From: an uncultured Actinomycetes bacterium
GTDB taxonomy: Bacteria > Actinomycetota > Actinomycetes > Nanopelagicales > Nanopelagicaceae
Assembly (NCBI GenBank): GCA_903878415.1
Contig: CAIRHO010000021.1
Coordinates: 1-64,000 of the forward strand
Length of the DNA stretch: 64,000 nt
Direction: 5' to 3'
Shown: positions 33,845 through 43,182 of the stretch, one piece after another
How positions within the stretch are numbered: the first letter of the stretch is position 1
Layout: the number at the start of each line of letters is the position of its first letter
The notes under the pieces: model-generated
What the model was told of the DNA's origin: nothing
The model's database searches: none
What the model saw: the letters and a program-made list of their open reading frames with translations, nothing else
Position numbers and translations under genes: made by a program

Positions 33845-34384
33845 ATGAAGCGCTACATATTCACACTTTCATTACTCCTTATTCTTACAAGTTGTGCGGG
33901 AGGTGGGATTTCAACGCCAAACGAAGATAAATTCGTTTCGGGTAATGGCGCCGTTATTATGATTGCAAAAAACGATCGACAACTTGCACCCATTCTTAAT
34001 GGAGCAACTCTTAACGGACTAACTTTTCAAGGCGCATCAAATAAAGTAACGATTGTGAATGTTTGGGCTTCTTGGTGTTCGCCTTGTCGAGCTGAAGCCC
34101 CGGCGCTTGAAGCGCTCGCTAATAAGTATCCAGAAGTTCAATTTGTTGGAATCTTAACGAGGGATAATCTCTCTTCAGCCAAAGCTTTTGTTAAACGATT
34201 TGCTCTTACTTACCCCACACTCACAGACGATGCAATTTTACTTAAGTTCCATGGCCAATTAATGCCAAATGCAATTCCCACAACGTTAGCTTTGGATAAA
34301 GAAAATAGAATTGCAGCGCGGATAAGTGGCGAAATCACGGTATTAGCTTTAGAGAACATCATCAAGAAATTGTTGGCGGAATAA
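33845..34384 (+). CDS. resA: TlpA/ResA-family thiol-disulfide oxidoreductase, lipoprotein
   Basis: Keeps the apocytochrome c haem-binding cysteines reduced outside the membrane. The 179-residue protein has a lipoprotein signal with the lipobox L-T-S-C (Cys17 lipidated) and a thioredoxin fold with W-C-S-P-C (Cys78, Cys81). The cis-Pro loop appears as A-I-P-T-T. CcdA, its electron donor, is encoded 1 nt downstream. The ATG follows the phosphatase stop by 1 nt. Confidence 0.9.
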   Translation: MKRYIFTLSLLLILTSCAGGGISTPNEDKFVSGNGAVIMIAKNDRQLAPILNGATLNGLTFQGASNKVTIVNVWASWCSPCRAEAPALEALANKYPEVQFVGILTRDNLSSAKAFVKRFALTYPTLTDDAILLKFHGQLMPNAIPTTLALDKENRIAARISGEITVLALENIIKKLLAE

Positions 34385-34385
34385 G

Positions 34386-35111
34386 ATGAGCGACTTCCTT
34401 GTAAACCAAGTCTTTGACGGTAACTTAATTTTCGCTATGGTAATTGCTGCAATCGCTGGGTTAATCTCATTTATTTCACCGTGCGTGCTTCCATTATTAC
34501 CTGGATTTCTTGGCTATATAGCAGGAGTAAGTAATTCAAAATCCAGAATAGTTCTTGGAACGCTCCTATTTATCTCGGGTTTCGCTTTCCTATTTGCCAT
34601 TTATGGCGCACTATTTGGTTCGCTCGGCGCCACTATTTCTAACAATTCAGAATGGTTAACTCAAGTATTAGGTTTATTAACAGTTGCTTTTGGTTTTATT
34701 TTTATAAATAGCGTGAGATTTTCTTGGAGTTGGCGTCCGTCGTTACAAAAGCTATCTGGAATTGCAAGCGCACCAATTTTGGGTTTTCTCTTTGGGTTAG
34801 GTTGGACGCCATGTATCGGACCAACACTTGGCGCTGTTGAAACCTTAGCCTTTCAAGAAGGTAGCGCTTTAAGAGGTGCCATCCTGTCACTCGCTTACTG
34901 TTTTGGCTTAGGAGCTCCCTTCCTACTATTTGGGTTAGCTTTAGAAAAATCCCGAAAACTTCGCACTTTCTTAACTAAACGTGGAAACTACATAACAAAT
35001 ATTGGTGGAGTTTTTCTAATAATTATTGGATTGCTGCAAGTCTTTGGAGTTTGGAATGATGTAATGATTAATCTGCGATCAGTAATTTCTGATTTTGCGC
35101 CGGTGATTTGA
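34386..35111 (+). CDS. ccdA: Cytochrome c biogenesis protein CcdA
   Basis: Six-span membrane protein that passes electrons from cytoplasmic thioredoxin to ResA. The 241-residue product has the conserved S-P-C-V-L-P-L-L-P-G motif in the first span (Cys33 region) and the matching G-W-T-P-C-I-G-P in the fourth span, the two reactive cysteines. Span count and length match the short DsbD-like family. The stop TGA overlaps the resB ATG by 1 nt. Confidence 0.94.
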   Translation: MSDFLVNQVFDGNLIFAMVIAAIAGLISFISPCVLPLLPGFLGYIAGVSNSKSRIVLGTLLFISGFAFLFAIYGALFGSLGATISNNSEWLTQVLGLLTVAFGFIFINSVRFSWSWRPSLQKLSGIASAPILGFLFGLGWTPCIGPTLGAVETLAFQEGSALRGAILSLAYCFGLGAPFLLFGLALEKSRKLRTFLTKRGNYITNIGGVFLIIIGLLQVFGVWNDVMINLRSVISDFAPVI

Positions 35112-36577
35112 TGTCGGATAACAGAACTGAACTTTCTGGATTTGGCTTTTTTCGTTACTTGTGGCGCCAACTCACAAGCATGCGAACTGCGCTAATTCTT
35201 CTTTTATTATTAGGTATCGGCGCTATTCCAGGATCGATATTCCCACAACGAACCCAGAATCCAATGAAAGTTCGAGAGTACTTTATAAACAATCCCGGTA
35301 TCGCAGAATGGATGGATCGTTTCAAGTTATTTGATGTTTACGGATCACCTTGGTTCTCTGCAATCTATTTATTACTATTCATTTCATTAATCGGTTGCGT
35401 GCTACCTAGATCTTGGGAACACTTCAAAGCAATCGGAGCAAAACCACCGCTAACACCAAAAAATTTAGATCGACTTGAGTTTTACAGAGTCACAAATGCC
35501 GATAAAGCAGAAGCCCTTAATAACGCTGAACTTTGGTTAAAAAAACATCATTTTAGAATTCGACACAATCCAAATTCAATTTCTGCTGAGAAAGGTTACG
35601 CTCGCGAGAGTGGAAATCTACTTTTTCATCTCTCACTAATTGTTGTTTTAATTGGAATTGGCATGAGTTCAGTTTTTGGAGCTCGTGGTGAAGCGATTGT
35701 TAACGTTGGAGAACGTTTTATAAACACACCTACAAGTTACGACAATTTGAGTGCGGGTAGGTTTTTCAAACTAGAAGATATGCATTCTTTTTCCATTACT
35801 TTAAAAGATTTTAAAGCTGAGTACGACTTAGCAACAAATGCACCTATTGATTACACGCTTACCGCTTCAGTTTCAGAAGATGTTGAGGGACCATCGGTTA
35901 CAAGAGTTGTAAAAGTTAATCGACCACTTACCTTTGGAAGTACTCGCGTATATCTACAAGCAAATGGTTATTCACCACTCGTTACGGTTACAGATAAATC
36001 TGGAGCAATTATTTTTCGAGGCGCAGTTCCATTTTTGCCGCAAGATGCAAATTTAACTTCTATTGGCGCAATTAAAATTCCGGATATGAATCCACAGATT
36101 GGATTTATTGGTTCATTTATTCCAACAGCAGATCGAAGCGCAAGTAGAGGTGCTTTCTCATCTTTCCCAGAAGCGTTAGATCCACATTTGTTAATCTCAG
36201 TTTTTCAAGGGGATATCGGGATGGATAACGGAGTACCGCAATCGGTTTATCGTCTAGATACATCCAACATGGAAAGAATTGGATTAAAAGAATTAGTCAT
36301 TGGTGAAAGTTATTCCTTTAACGAAGTGGGAACCATCACATTTGATGGCTTTACACCTTGGGTAAATTTACAAATCGTTCGTGATCCCGGCAAAGGTTAT
36401 GCATTAGTCGGAAGCGTGCTCGCGATCTTAGGTCTATTGATTTCGCTCTTTACGCGCCGCAGACGAATTTGGATTAAGGTTGGCGACGTAGTGGAAATTG
36501 CTGGGCTTTCTAAGAACAATATTGAAGGCTTAGAGAAGGAAATTGCAGATTTAACAACGTGGCTAGAGGAGAGATAA
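35111..36577 (+). CDS. resB: Cytochrome c biogenesis protein ResB
   Basis: Haem-delivery half of the System II cytochrome c synthase. From the ATG at 35111 the product is 488 residues; a TTG three bases upstream is in frame but the ATG overlapping the ccdA stop is more natural. Three spans lie in the first 200 residues, a large extracytoplasmic domain follows, and a fourth span is near 440 before a short cytoplasmic tail. The R-x-L-T-S-M-R-T-A-L start and S-I-F-P-Q segment are typical. resC begins with zero gap after the stop. Confidence 0.93.
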   Translation: MSDNRTELSGFGFFRYLWRQLTSMRTALILLLLLGIGAIPGSIFPQRTQNPMKVREYFINNPGIAEWMDRFKLFDVYGSPWFSAIYLLLFISLIGCVLPRSWEHFKAIGAKPPLTPKNLDRLEFYRVTNADKAEALNNAELWLKKHHFRIRHNPNSISAEKGYARESGNLLFHLSLIVVLIGIGMSSVFGARGEAIVNVGERFINTPTSYDNLSAGRFFKLEDMHSFSITLKDFKAEYDLATNAPIDYTLTASVSEDVEGPSVTRVVKVNRPLTFGSTRVYLQANGYSPLVTVTDKSGAIIFRGAVPFLPQDANLTSIGAIKIPDMNPQIGFIGSFIPTADRSASRGAFSSFPEALDPHLLISVFQGDIGMDNGVPQSVYRLDTSNMERIGLKELVIGESYSFNEVGTITFDGFTPWVNLQIVRDPGKGYALVGSVLAILGLLISLFTRRRRIWIKVGDVVEIAGLSKNNIEGLEKEIADLTTWLEER

Positions 36578-37477
36578 ATGAGTTCAATTTCGCTCGCATA
36601 CCTCTCTAATAATTTAATTTATTCTGCACTATTTGTATTCACAATAACTTTCTTCTTATATGCAATTGAGACCGCATGGGCAGTACGTGGTGATGATTCA
36701 GCATCTCGACAAAATGTTTTTGATCGCTCTAAAACGGCGAAAATTGCTCGAATAGCTACAGCGTTAATGGTTTTAGGCTTTTTATTACTACTTGCTGCTG
36801 TAATAGCCCGCGGCTTATCTGCGCACCGAGTTCCTTGGGGAAATATGTATGAATTCTCAATTACTGGAGCTCTCGCATTTACTGGCGCATATCTTGCAGC
36901 ATTGCAGAAATATGATTTGCGTTGGTTGGGGTTGCCAATTTCTATCGCAGTTTTATTAGTGCTGGGTACTGCAATCACTCTGCTCTATCGCCCGAGCGCA
37001 CCATTAGTTCCTGCACTTAAATCAACTTGGTTAGTGGTACATGTGTCAGCTGCGATTATTTCTGGTGGCGTATTTTTATTGGCTAATTCGATTGCCGCTA
37101 CTTACTTAATTCTCGATCGTATGGAATCTCGTGGTGGCAGAAATGCTTGGGCTAAACGATTACCAACACTGGAAGTTCTTGATCAACTTACTTATCGGTT
37201 AGTTGCATTTGTATTTCCGCTCTGGACTTTCGCAGTTATTGCCGGCGCAATTTGGGCTGAATCTGCTTGGGGTCGCTATTGGGGTTGGGATCCAAAAGAA
37301 ACTTGGGCTTTCATAACTTGGGTTGCATATGCCGCCTATTTACATGCACGTGTTACTGCTGGCTGGAAAGGGAAGAAGGCCGCTTGGTTATGCTTATTTG
37401 CCGGATCCACTTTTCTGTTTAATTATGTTTATGTAAATGTTTGGGGAACTGGAAGACACACGTACTCTGGTCTTTAG
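36578..37477 (+). CDS. resC: Cytochrome c synthase subunit CcsA/ResC
   Basis: Polytopic haem-handling subunit that, with ResB, attaches haem to apocytochrome c. The 299-residue product contains the tryptophan-rich W-G-W-D-P-K-E-T-W motif at 235-243 and conserved histidines in the H-R-V-P-W-G-N-M, V-V-H-V and final G-R-H-T segments, the expected haem ligands; about eight spans. It ends exactly where the convergent PLDc-N gene ends. No c-type cytochrome gene is present in the window. Confidence 0.94.
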   Translation: MSSISLAYLSNNLIYSALFVFTITFFLYAIETAWAVRGDDSASRQNVFDRSKTAKIARIATALMVLGFLLLLAAVIARGLSAHRVPWGNMYEFSITGALAFTGAYLAALQKYDLRWLGLPISIAVLLVLGTAITLLYRPSAPLVPALKSTWLVVHVSAAIISGGVFLLANSIAATYLILDRMESRGGRNAWAKRLPTLEVLDQLTYRLVAFVFPLWTFAVIAGAIWAESAWGRYWGWDPKETWAFITWVAYAAYLHARVTAGWKGKKAAWLCLFAGSTFLFNYVYVNVWGTGRHTYSGL

Positions 37478-37732
37478 TTAGAGATTGCGTAAGAAATCTG
37501 GGTTATCGTCCGGCGGAATAATTTTGCCTTTTTTATAACCACCGCCATTGCGGGGCCGTTTTGGCCGGCCAGCGACATACCAAGCTACTGCGCCGATAGT
37601 TCCAATAAGTAAAATAATTAAAACCCACGCCCATTTAGGTAGATTTCTTATTAATTCTTGAGGGGTGCGCGCGCAATCGGCAAGCGTGTAAATGGTGAAT
37701 GCAAAAGCTAAAATGATTGGCAGATAGCGCAT
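37478..37732 (-). CDS. Small membrane protein with PLDc_N-type domain
   Basis: An 84-residue protein with two hydrophobic segments (about 3-20 and 34-55) and a basic, Gly-rich tail. The first segment ending in T-L-A-D-C and the middle L-P-K-W-A-W-V-L-I-I-L-L-I-G are typical of the phospholipase-D-nuclease N-terminal (two-span) family, which in Actinobacteria is usually found beside menA. Function unknown. It lies 9 nt upstream of the end-to-start arrangement with menA on the same strand: menA's stop is downstream in coordinates, so the order of transcription is menE, menA, then this gene. Confidence 0.8.
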   Translation of the reverse strand: MRYLPIILAFAFTIYTLADCARTPQELIRNLPKWAWVLIILLIGTIGAVAWYVAGRPKRPRNGGGYKKGKIIPPDDNPDFLRNL

Positions 37733-37741
37733 ATTGAGAGT

Positions 37742-38611
37742 TTAGCGCGAAGTTGCGAAGAGTGCGATTGAGATGAAGAAAGCGAAACCCATTTGGAGTT
37801 TTCCAGTATTGGCCAATAGCGGAATAAGCGCCTTACCTTTCGCACCATCTAGAACTTTTCTGCTTAATCTTCCAGAGACTGGTAGCAATACCAAAGTGAA
37901 GAGAATGTAAGGCGATGCAAAAGTTGCTATTAACGAAGCAAGATGAGCAAGCATTAGCAATAGAACATAAAATATTCTGGCGTTGCGATCACCTAGAATG
38001 ACTGCCAAAGTTCGCTTCTTTGAAATCTTATCTTTTTCCAAATCTCTTAAATTATTTAAGCCAAGGATCCCGCAAGCTAGCGCGCCAATTGGAACCGATA
38101 AGACCAAACTTGCAAATGAGATATCTTGACTTTGCACGTAGTAACTTCCGGCAGTTGCAACTAAGCCAAAAAAGATAAATACTGAAACTTCACCAAGCGC
38201 GGAATAGCCATATGGCTTTGGTCCGCCGGTGTAAGTCCACGCCGCAAGAATGGCGATGGCTCCGATTAAGATTAACCAGAGCGATGTTTGAATAGCGAGA
38301 ATCAATCCAGATACCGAAGCAATAAAGAAGAATAAGTAAGCAGCGCTTTTTACCGCTTTAGGAGTTGCAAGTTTTTGACCAACTAATCTAATTGGACCGA
38401 TACGATCCTCATCAATTCCTTTTATGCCATCTGAGTAATCATTTGCATAGTTGACTGCAATTTGTAGCGAAAGACTTACCGTTAAGGCTAGCAGCGCTCG
38501 AACTGGATTAAAGGTAACCCCAGCCAGCGAAGTTCCTACTAAGACCGGCGCAATTGCAGCGGGCAGAGTTTTCGGTCTAGCTCCAGCTACCCACTCATTT
38601 AGCGCTGTCAT
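37742..38611 (-). CDS. menA: 1,4-dihydroxy-2-naphthoate polyprenyltransferase
   Basis: Attaches the polyprenyl side chain to DHNA, giving demethylmenaquinone in the membrane. The 289-residue UbiA-family protein shows the first Asp-rich motif N-D-Y-S-D-G near 57-62 and the second as N-N-L-R-D-L-E-K-D, with about eight to nine spans. Its start overlaps the menE stop by 4 nt. It transcribes toward the PLDc_N gene, which begins 9 nt after its stop. Confidence 0.95.
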   Translation of the reverse strand: MTALNEWVAGARPKTLPAAIAPVLVGTSLAGVTFNPVRALLALTVSLSLQIAVNYANDYSDGIKGIDEDRIGPIRLVGQKLATPKAVKSAAYLFFFIASVSGLILAIQTSLWLILIGAIAILAAWTYTGGPKPYGYSALGEVSVFIFFGLVATAGSYYVQSQDISFASLVLSVPIGALACGILGLNNLRDLEKDKISKKRTLAVILGDRNARIFYVLLLMLAHLASLIATFASPYILFTLVLLPVSGRLSRKVLDGAKGKALIPLLANTGKLQMGFAFFISIALFATSR

Positions 38612-39648
38612 TTAACCAATCTCTCAATTATTTTTGCACGATCCGGCTTACCAATTCCAACTACTGGAATCTCGTCTACTTTATGAATTTCCTTAGGCGT
38701 TGCGTGCCCGCCAAATTTATTCTTCAAGAAGTGCGAAATCGTATCTTGCGGAAGCTCTAAAGTCGTGGCAATACAGAGGCGTTCGCCCCACTCCTGATCT
38801 GGCTTAGCAAAAGCGATAAAAATGCTATTAAAGTTTTCATTTAACTCGCGCTCAATCGTGCTCAACGAAATCTTTTCGCCGCCAGAAATAATCTGGTCAT
38901 CTGACCTGCCAGATATAACTAGTTTTCCATTTTCTAATTGACCCATATCGGAAGTTCTAAACCAACCATCTTCTAGCGCAACTTCCGCCAACATGGGACC
39001 ACGTAGGTAAATAATGTTTTCAATGATTTTTACATCAACACCATTTAATGGCGTTCCATTATAAATGCAGCCGCCAGAAGTTTCAGACATGCCATAAGTA
39101 GTAACAATATTGATTCCACGCGCCAGCGCAGCGTTTCGATCATCACTTGAAAGTGGTGCACCACCAACTAATACGGCCGTTGCATCCTGCAAATGTTTAA
39201 GCAATTTACTTTCACTCGTAAGCGCGCGATGAAGTTGGGTTGGCACGATTGCAGTGAAATCCACTTTGGCGTATTCATTTGTGTTTCTAAAATCCTTCAC
39301 TTCGCTCTTTAGTTCAATTGCTCTTACTAAAACATTTATCCCAGCAATATGGGTTAACGGAAGCAAGAGCGACCAACTATTTCCAATCTCTGCATTTAAG
39401 TAACGATTTGCAGCTTTTGCTGATGCCATTACCGCAGCAGCGGATAAGTGAATTTCTTTTGCTTTTCCAGTCGAGCCGCTTGTAGTGACAACTACAGCCA
39501 CATCTGATGAAACGTTGGCACTTGAAATTTCGCCAAACCCAAGTGCTGGTCCTGATCCAGATAAAGCACTTTCAAGAGCGGTGCGAAGTTGTGCTATCGA
39601 CCACTGATCTTGCGCATGAATTAATTCTCGTTTAGCAGTTGGCACCAT
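38608..39648 (-). CDS. menE: o-Succinylbenzoate-CoA ligase
   Basis: Activates o-succinylbenzoate with ATP and CoA. The 346-residue adenylate-forming enzyme is short, like actinobacterial MenE. The P-loop is T-T-S-G-S-T-G-K-A, the A5 motif T-Y-G-M-S-E-T-S-G-G, the A7 region R-T-S-D-M-G and the A8 hinge S-G-R-S-D-D-Q-I-I-S-G-G-E-K. Its start is divergent from menB with 73 nt between start codons. Confidence 0.92.
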   Translation of the reverse strand: MVPTAKRELIHAQDQWSIAQLRTALESALSGSGPALGFGEISSANVSSDVAVVVTTSGSTGKAKEIHLSAAAVMASAKAANRYLNAEIGNSWSLLLPLTHIAGINVLVRAIELKSEVKDFRNTNEYAKVDFTAIVPTQLHRALTSESKLLKHLQDATAVLVGGAPLSSDDRNAALARGINIVTTYGMSETSGGCIYNGTPLNGVDVKIIENIIYLRGPMLAEVALEDGWFRTSDMGQLENGKLVISGRSDDQIISGGEKISLSTIERELNENFNSIFIAFAKPDQEWGERLCIATTLELPQDTISHFLKNKFGGHATPKEIHKVDEIPVVGIGKPDRAKIIERLVK

Positions 39649-39657
39649 AATTCGCTT

Positions 39658-39691
39658 AGGCTATTCCATATAACGCTGGCACGGATATATT
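39658..39691. promoter_or_regulatory. Divergent menE / menB promoter region
   Basis: On the minus strand TAGCCT (39658-39663) lies 9 nt before the menE ATG. On the plus strand TATATT (39686-39691) would start transcription near 39698 and give menB a 24-nt leader containing GGAGG. No matching -35 boxes are clear. The two halves of menaquinone synthesis would thus be driven back to back. Confidence 0.35.
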
Positions 39692-39721
39692 GAATTATTG
39701 GAAGCAAGTGGAGGCAGGTTC

Positions 39722-40600
39722 GTGAGCAAACCGATTAAGCGAGAACCAGGAAGTCGCACAATCCCTAAATGGGAGCGTGGCGCTGGGTCGGAAAGCTTCA
39801 CCGATGTTCGATATGAAATTGCTGAAGGCATGGCAAAAATAACTATCAATCGGCCAGAAGTGCGAAATGCGTTTCGTCCTGAAACTCTTTCGGAGTTAGA
39901 GAAAGCGTTCTCATTTGCTCGCGATGATGAAAAAGTTGGCGTAATTATTTTTACTGGCGCTGGTGATGAAGCTTTCTGTTCTGGTGGCGATATCAACGTT
40001 CGTGGTGATGATGGCTACATCGGAAGCGATGCACTTGGGAAAAAAGGTATTGGCCGTTTAAATGTTTTAGATTTACAAGTACAAATTCGCCGAACCCCTA
40101 AACCGGTTGTTGCAATGGTTGCTGGTTGGGCAATTGGCGGGGGTCACGTACTTCATGTTGTTTGTGATTTAACAATCGCTGCGGATAATGCAAAGTTTGG
40201 TCAAACTGGTCCAATGGTTGGATCTTTTGATGGCGGATACGGTGCAGGTTTATTAGCTCGCCACGTTGGCCAGAAGAAAGCTCGCGAGATCTGGTTTATG
40301 TGTCGGCAATACGATGCTCAAGAAGCGTTAGATATGGGACTTGTGAATACCGTAGTTCCAGTAAAAGAATTAGAAGCTGAAACTGTTTCTTGGTGTCGTG
40401 AAATGTTGCGCCATTCTCCAATGGCAATTCGATTACTTAAAGCTGGATTAAATGCGGCCGATGATGGATTAGCCGGCGTGCAACAACTTGCTGGCGATGC
40501 CACACTTCTTTTCTATTTAACAGAAGAAGGCCAAGAAGGTCGCGATGCTTATAAAGAAAAGCGCGAACCTAATTTTGATAAATTTCCTAAACGTCCTTAA
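39722..40600 (+). CDS. menB: 1,4-dihydroxy-2-naphthoyl-CoA synthase
   Basis: Crotonase-fold enzyme that closes the second ring of DHNA-CoA. I take the GTG at 39722, preceded by GGAGG at 39710-39714 with 7-nt spacing, giving 292 residues; an in-frame TTG at 39698 would add eight residues but lacks a ribosome site. The oxyanion-hole G-W-A-I-G-G-G-H-V segment, G-S-F-D-G-G-Y-G and the [13 protein letters not shown] MenB signature are present. menC follows after 6 nt. Confidence 0.95.
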   Translation: MSKPIKREPGSRTIPKWERGAGSESFTDVRYEIAEGMAKITINRPEVRNAFRPETLSELEKAFSFARDDEKVGVIIFTGAGDEAFCSGGDINVRGDDGYIGSDALGKKGIGRLNVLDLQVQIRRTPKPVVAMVAGWAIGGGHVLHVVCDLTIAADNAKFGQTGPMVGSFDGGYGAGLLARHVGQKKAREIWFMCRQYDAQEALDMGLVNTVVPVKELEAETVSWCREMLRHSPMAIRLLKAGLNAADDGLAGVQQLAGDATLLFYLTEEGQEGRDAYKEKREPNFDKFPKRP

Positions 40601-40606
40601 TTCTTT

Positions 40607-41611
40607 ATGAGCGCAACAATTCTGGACGAAGTAATGACCTCGTTACACGTCTTATCTCTGCCGATGAAGGTCAAATTCCGCGGTATCGAGACGCGCGAAA
40701 TTGCGCTATTTAGTGGTCCTTTTGGCTGGGGAGAATTTTCACCATTCTTAGAATATGACAACGTTGAATCTTTGCCTTGGTTAATGAGTGGAATCGAAGC
40801 GGCATTTGTGCAACCACCGGAACCACTAAGAAAATCAATTCCTATCAATGCAACACTTCCAGAGATAGATTCTAAAGTCAGAATTGGCGAAATTCTCGCC
40901 TGGTATCCAGGTTGCAAAACTGTAAAAATTAAAGTTGGCAACGATCTCGAACGAGATTTGGCACGAATTGCAATAGTTAGTTCAATACTTCCGACTGCAA
41001 AGATCAGAGTAGATGTAAACGGCAGTTGGGAAGTTGAATATGCAACTAGAGCGCTGCGCGCAATTTATGAAATTATTGGCGAACTCTTTGAATATGCAGA
41101 ACAACCATGCGAGACAATTGCAGAACTTTGCGAATTAAAAGAGAAGCTGCAACTACCAATTAAAATTGCTGGTGATGAAGTATTTCGAAAGGCAAAAGAT
41201 CCATTCTCGATAAATATTAATGGCGCGATCGACATAATGATTTTGAAAGCAGCGCCACTTGGTGGTATTCGCCGTTCACTAGCCCTAGCTTTGCATCACA
41301 GATTGCCAGCGGTGGTATCAAGCGCACTTGAATCAGCAGTTGGAATTTCACAAGAATTGCGGTTAGCAGCATCGCTTCCCGAATTGAATTACGACTCTGG
41401 CTTAGCAACTGGCGTACTTTTTACTAATGACGTTGGGTCGCAACAAATTGTAGATGGTCAGATTTTGATGGAGCCACTCATTCCAAACCAAAAAGTGCTG
41501 TCAGATTTTGCAGCGCTTCCCGAACGTAAAACTTGGTGGCAAGATCGGATTAGAAAAACATGGGCGAATGGCGCCGCAGATTGGATAAAGCGAGAGGGGT
41601 GGAAACCTTGA
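40607..41611 (+). CDS. menC: o-Succinylbenzoate synthase
   Basis: Enolase-superfamily dehydratase that makes o-succinylbenzoate from SHCHC. Product of 334 residues. The capping domain start L-P-M-K-V-K-F-R-G-I and G-W-G-E-F match actinobacterial MenC; the barrel shows K-I-K-V-G (catalytic Lys), D-V-N-G-S-W, A-E-Q-P-C, A-G-D-E and the second catalytic Lys in I-L-K-A-A-P-L-G-G. It overlaps menD by 4 nt. The start ATG has a weak ribosome site; alignment of L-H-V-x-x-L-P supports it. Confidence 0.93.
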   Translation: MSATILDEVMTSLHVLSLPMKVKFRGIETREIALFSGPFGWGEFSPFLEYDNVESLPWLMSGIEAAFVQPPEPLRKSIPINATLPEIDSKVRIGEILAWYPGCKTVKIKVGNDLERDLARIAIVSSILPTAKIRVDVNGSWEVEYATRALRAIYEIIGELFEYAEQPCETIAELCELKEKLQLPIKIAGDEVFRKAKDPFSININGAIDIMILKAAPLGGIRRSLALALHHRLPAVVSSALESAVGISQELRLAASLPELNYDSGLATGVLFTNDVGSQQIVDGQILMEPLIPNQKVLSDFAALPERKTWWQDRIRKTWANGAADWIKREGWKP

Positions 41612-43182
41612 ATACCGCTACGAATTTGGCACGCCATACAATTCGCCAACTAATCGAACTTGGAATTAGCGATTTTGTACTTTCGCCAGGTTCGCGAAAT
41701 GCTCCACTTTCCATTGCTTTATATGAAGCGCATCAACGCGGTTTGATTGAATTACATATCCGAATTGACGAGCGCAGCGCAGCTTTTTTTGCACTCGGGA
41801 TCGCCAAAGCTACAAATCGCTACGTACCTGTGATTTGCACTAGTGGTACCGCAGTAGCCAATTACTATCCAGCAGTTCTCGAAGCGCACCATAGTGATAT
41901 AAAACTATTAATACTCTCCGCTGATCGTCCGGCGCGAGTAAGAAATACTGGAGCTAATCAAACTACAAATCAAAAAGAAATTTTCCAGAATTTTGTGAGT
42001 GTAAGTATTGATACTGCAACTGCATTTGATGCGAAAAAATCACTTAATGGGTCAGGCCCAATTCATTTTAATTTACAATTTGATGAACCCCTCTTAACAA
42101 CAGATTCTACAGATTGGTTACTTGGGATACACGTATCAGAACCAAAAGGGAAAACTAAAGTTAAGGGCGAAGTTAAAGTTTTGAAAAATCGTAGCGTAAT
42201 TGTAGTTGGACATGATCGAGCTGGTTTTGAAATCAGCGAAATCGAAGCTTTTGCGAAATCATTAGGTGCACTTTTAATTGCAGAAGACCCATTGTCTTTT
42301 AAAGATTCGATTGCGTATGCACCAATTTTGCTTTCAAGTGAAAAAGCTAGAAATGACCTAACTCCAGATATAACTTTTGTAATCGGCAGAACCACCCTTT
42401 CAAGGTCTATAAATAATTTTATCCAAGGGGCTAAGTACCTAGTTGTAATTGATCCCCGCATGGAGAACGTTGATACAGCCAGAACTGCAGATGAAATGCA
42501 TTTTGACATCCCAAGAATTAAAGAGACCGCTTCGCCGGATAATGAATGGATTAATCTCTGGCGTAAATATGAAATATTGGCTGCAAAATCCATCAGCGAA
42601 TTGCCGGATTGGTGCGAAAGTTCAATTGCAAAATTAATTGCCTCAGAAATCCACGATGACTCGGCGTTATTCATCGCTTCATCAAGACCAATTCGAGATT
42701 TGGAAAGTTTTGCCTCACCAAGAAGTGGAATTAAAACTTTCGCTAACCGTGGGTTAGCCGGTATTGATGGCAACATCTCTGTTGCGATGGGAATTGCAAC
42801 GCGTTTTCAAGAGTCAGTGGCAATCATTGGTGATCTTGGATTTTTACATGATGTATCAGCGTTAACAAATGTAGTAGATGTTAATTTATTGATTATTGTG
42901 ATTGATAATAATGGTGGCGGCATATTTTCAACTCTGCCACAACGCGGCGTTCCTGGTTTCGAAAGTATTTTCGGAACACCTCACGGAATTGATATCGCGA
43001 AAGTTGCCTCAAGTTATGGGATCTCTAATGTAATTGTTAAGAACTCTTCTGACTTAAGCCATGAAATTGCCCATCATGTAGATGGCGTACGGGTTGTGGT
43101 GGTTAAAGTTCCTGATCGTGAAGAGAATGCAAATACCATTGCAAATGTACTTAAGAAATATAGCGAATTAGTGGTTCTCTAA
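41608..43182 (+). CDS. menD: SEPHCHC synthase (MenD)
   Basis: Thiamine-diphosphate enzyme joining isochorismate and 2-oxoglutarate. I choose the TTG at 41608, which overlaps the menC stop (TTGA) and follows a GAGAGGGG ribosome site; GTG 41599 is the alternative. This gives 524 residues. The N-terminus has S-P-G-S-R-N-A-P-L and E-R-S-A-A-F-F-A-L-G; the ThDP/Mg motif is G-D-L-G-F to D-N-N-G-G-G in the last third. The end overlaps menF by 15 nt on the opposite strand. Confidence 0.95.
   Translation: MNTATNLARHTIRQLIELGISDFVLSPGSRNAPLSIALYEAHQRGLIELHIRIDERSAAFFALGIAKATNRYVPVICTSGTAVANYYPAVLEAHHSDIKLLILSADRPARVRNTGANQTTNQKEIFQNFVSVSIDTATAFDAKKSLNGSGPIHFNLQFDEPLLTTDSTDWLLGIHVSEPKGKTKVKGEVKVLKNRSVIVVGHDRAGFEISEIEAFAKSLGALLIAEDPLSFKDSIAYAPILLSSEKARNDLTPDITFVIGRTTLSRSINNFIQGAKYLVVIDPRMENVDTARTADEMHFDIPRIKETASPDNEWINLWRKYEILAAKSISELPDWCESSIAKLIASEIHDDSALFIASSRPIRDLESFASPRSGIKTFANRGLAGIDGNISVAMGIATRFQESVAIIGDLGFLHDVSALTNVVDVNLLIIVIDNNGGGIFSTLPQRGVPGFESIFGTPHGIDIAKVASSYGISNVIVKNSSDLSHEIAHHVDGVRVVVVKVPDREENANTIANVLKKYSELVVL

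Noticed and set aside
41560-41607. Longer N-terminus for menD
   Set aside because: Lies inside menC; TTG 41608 with a GAGAGGGG ribosome site and TTGA overlap is more natural.
42063-42776. 237-codon minus-strand frame opposite menD
   Set aside because: Fully antisense to menD, whose ThDP motifs are intact; no recognisable domain.
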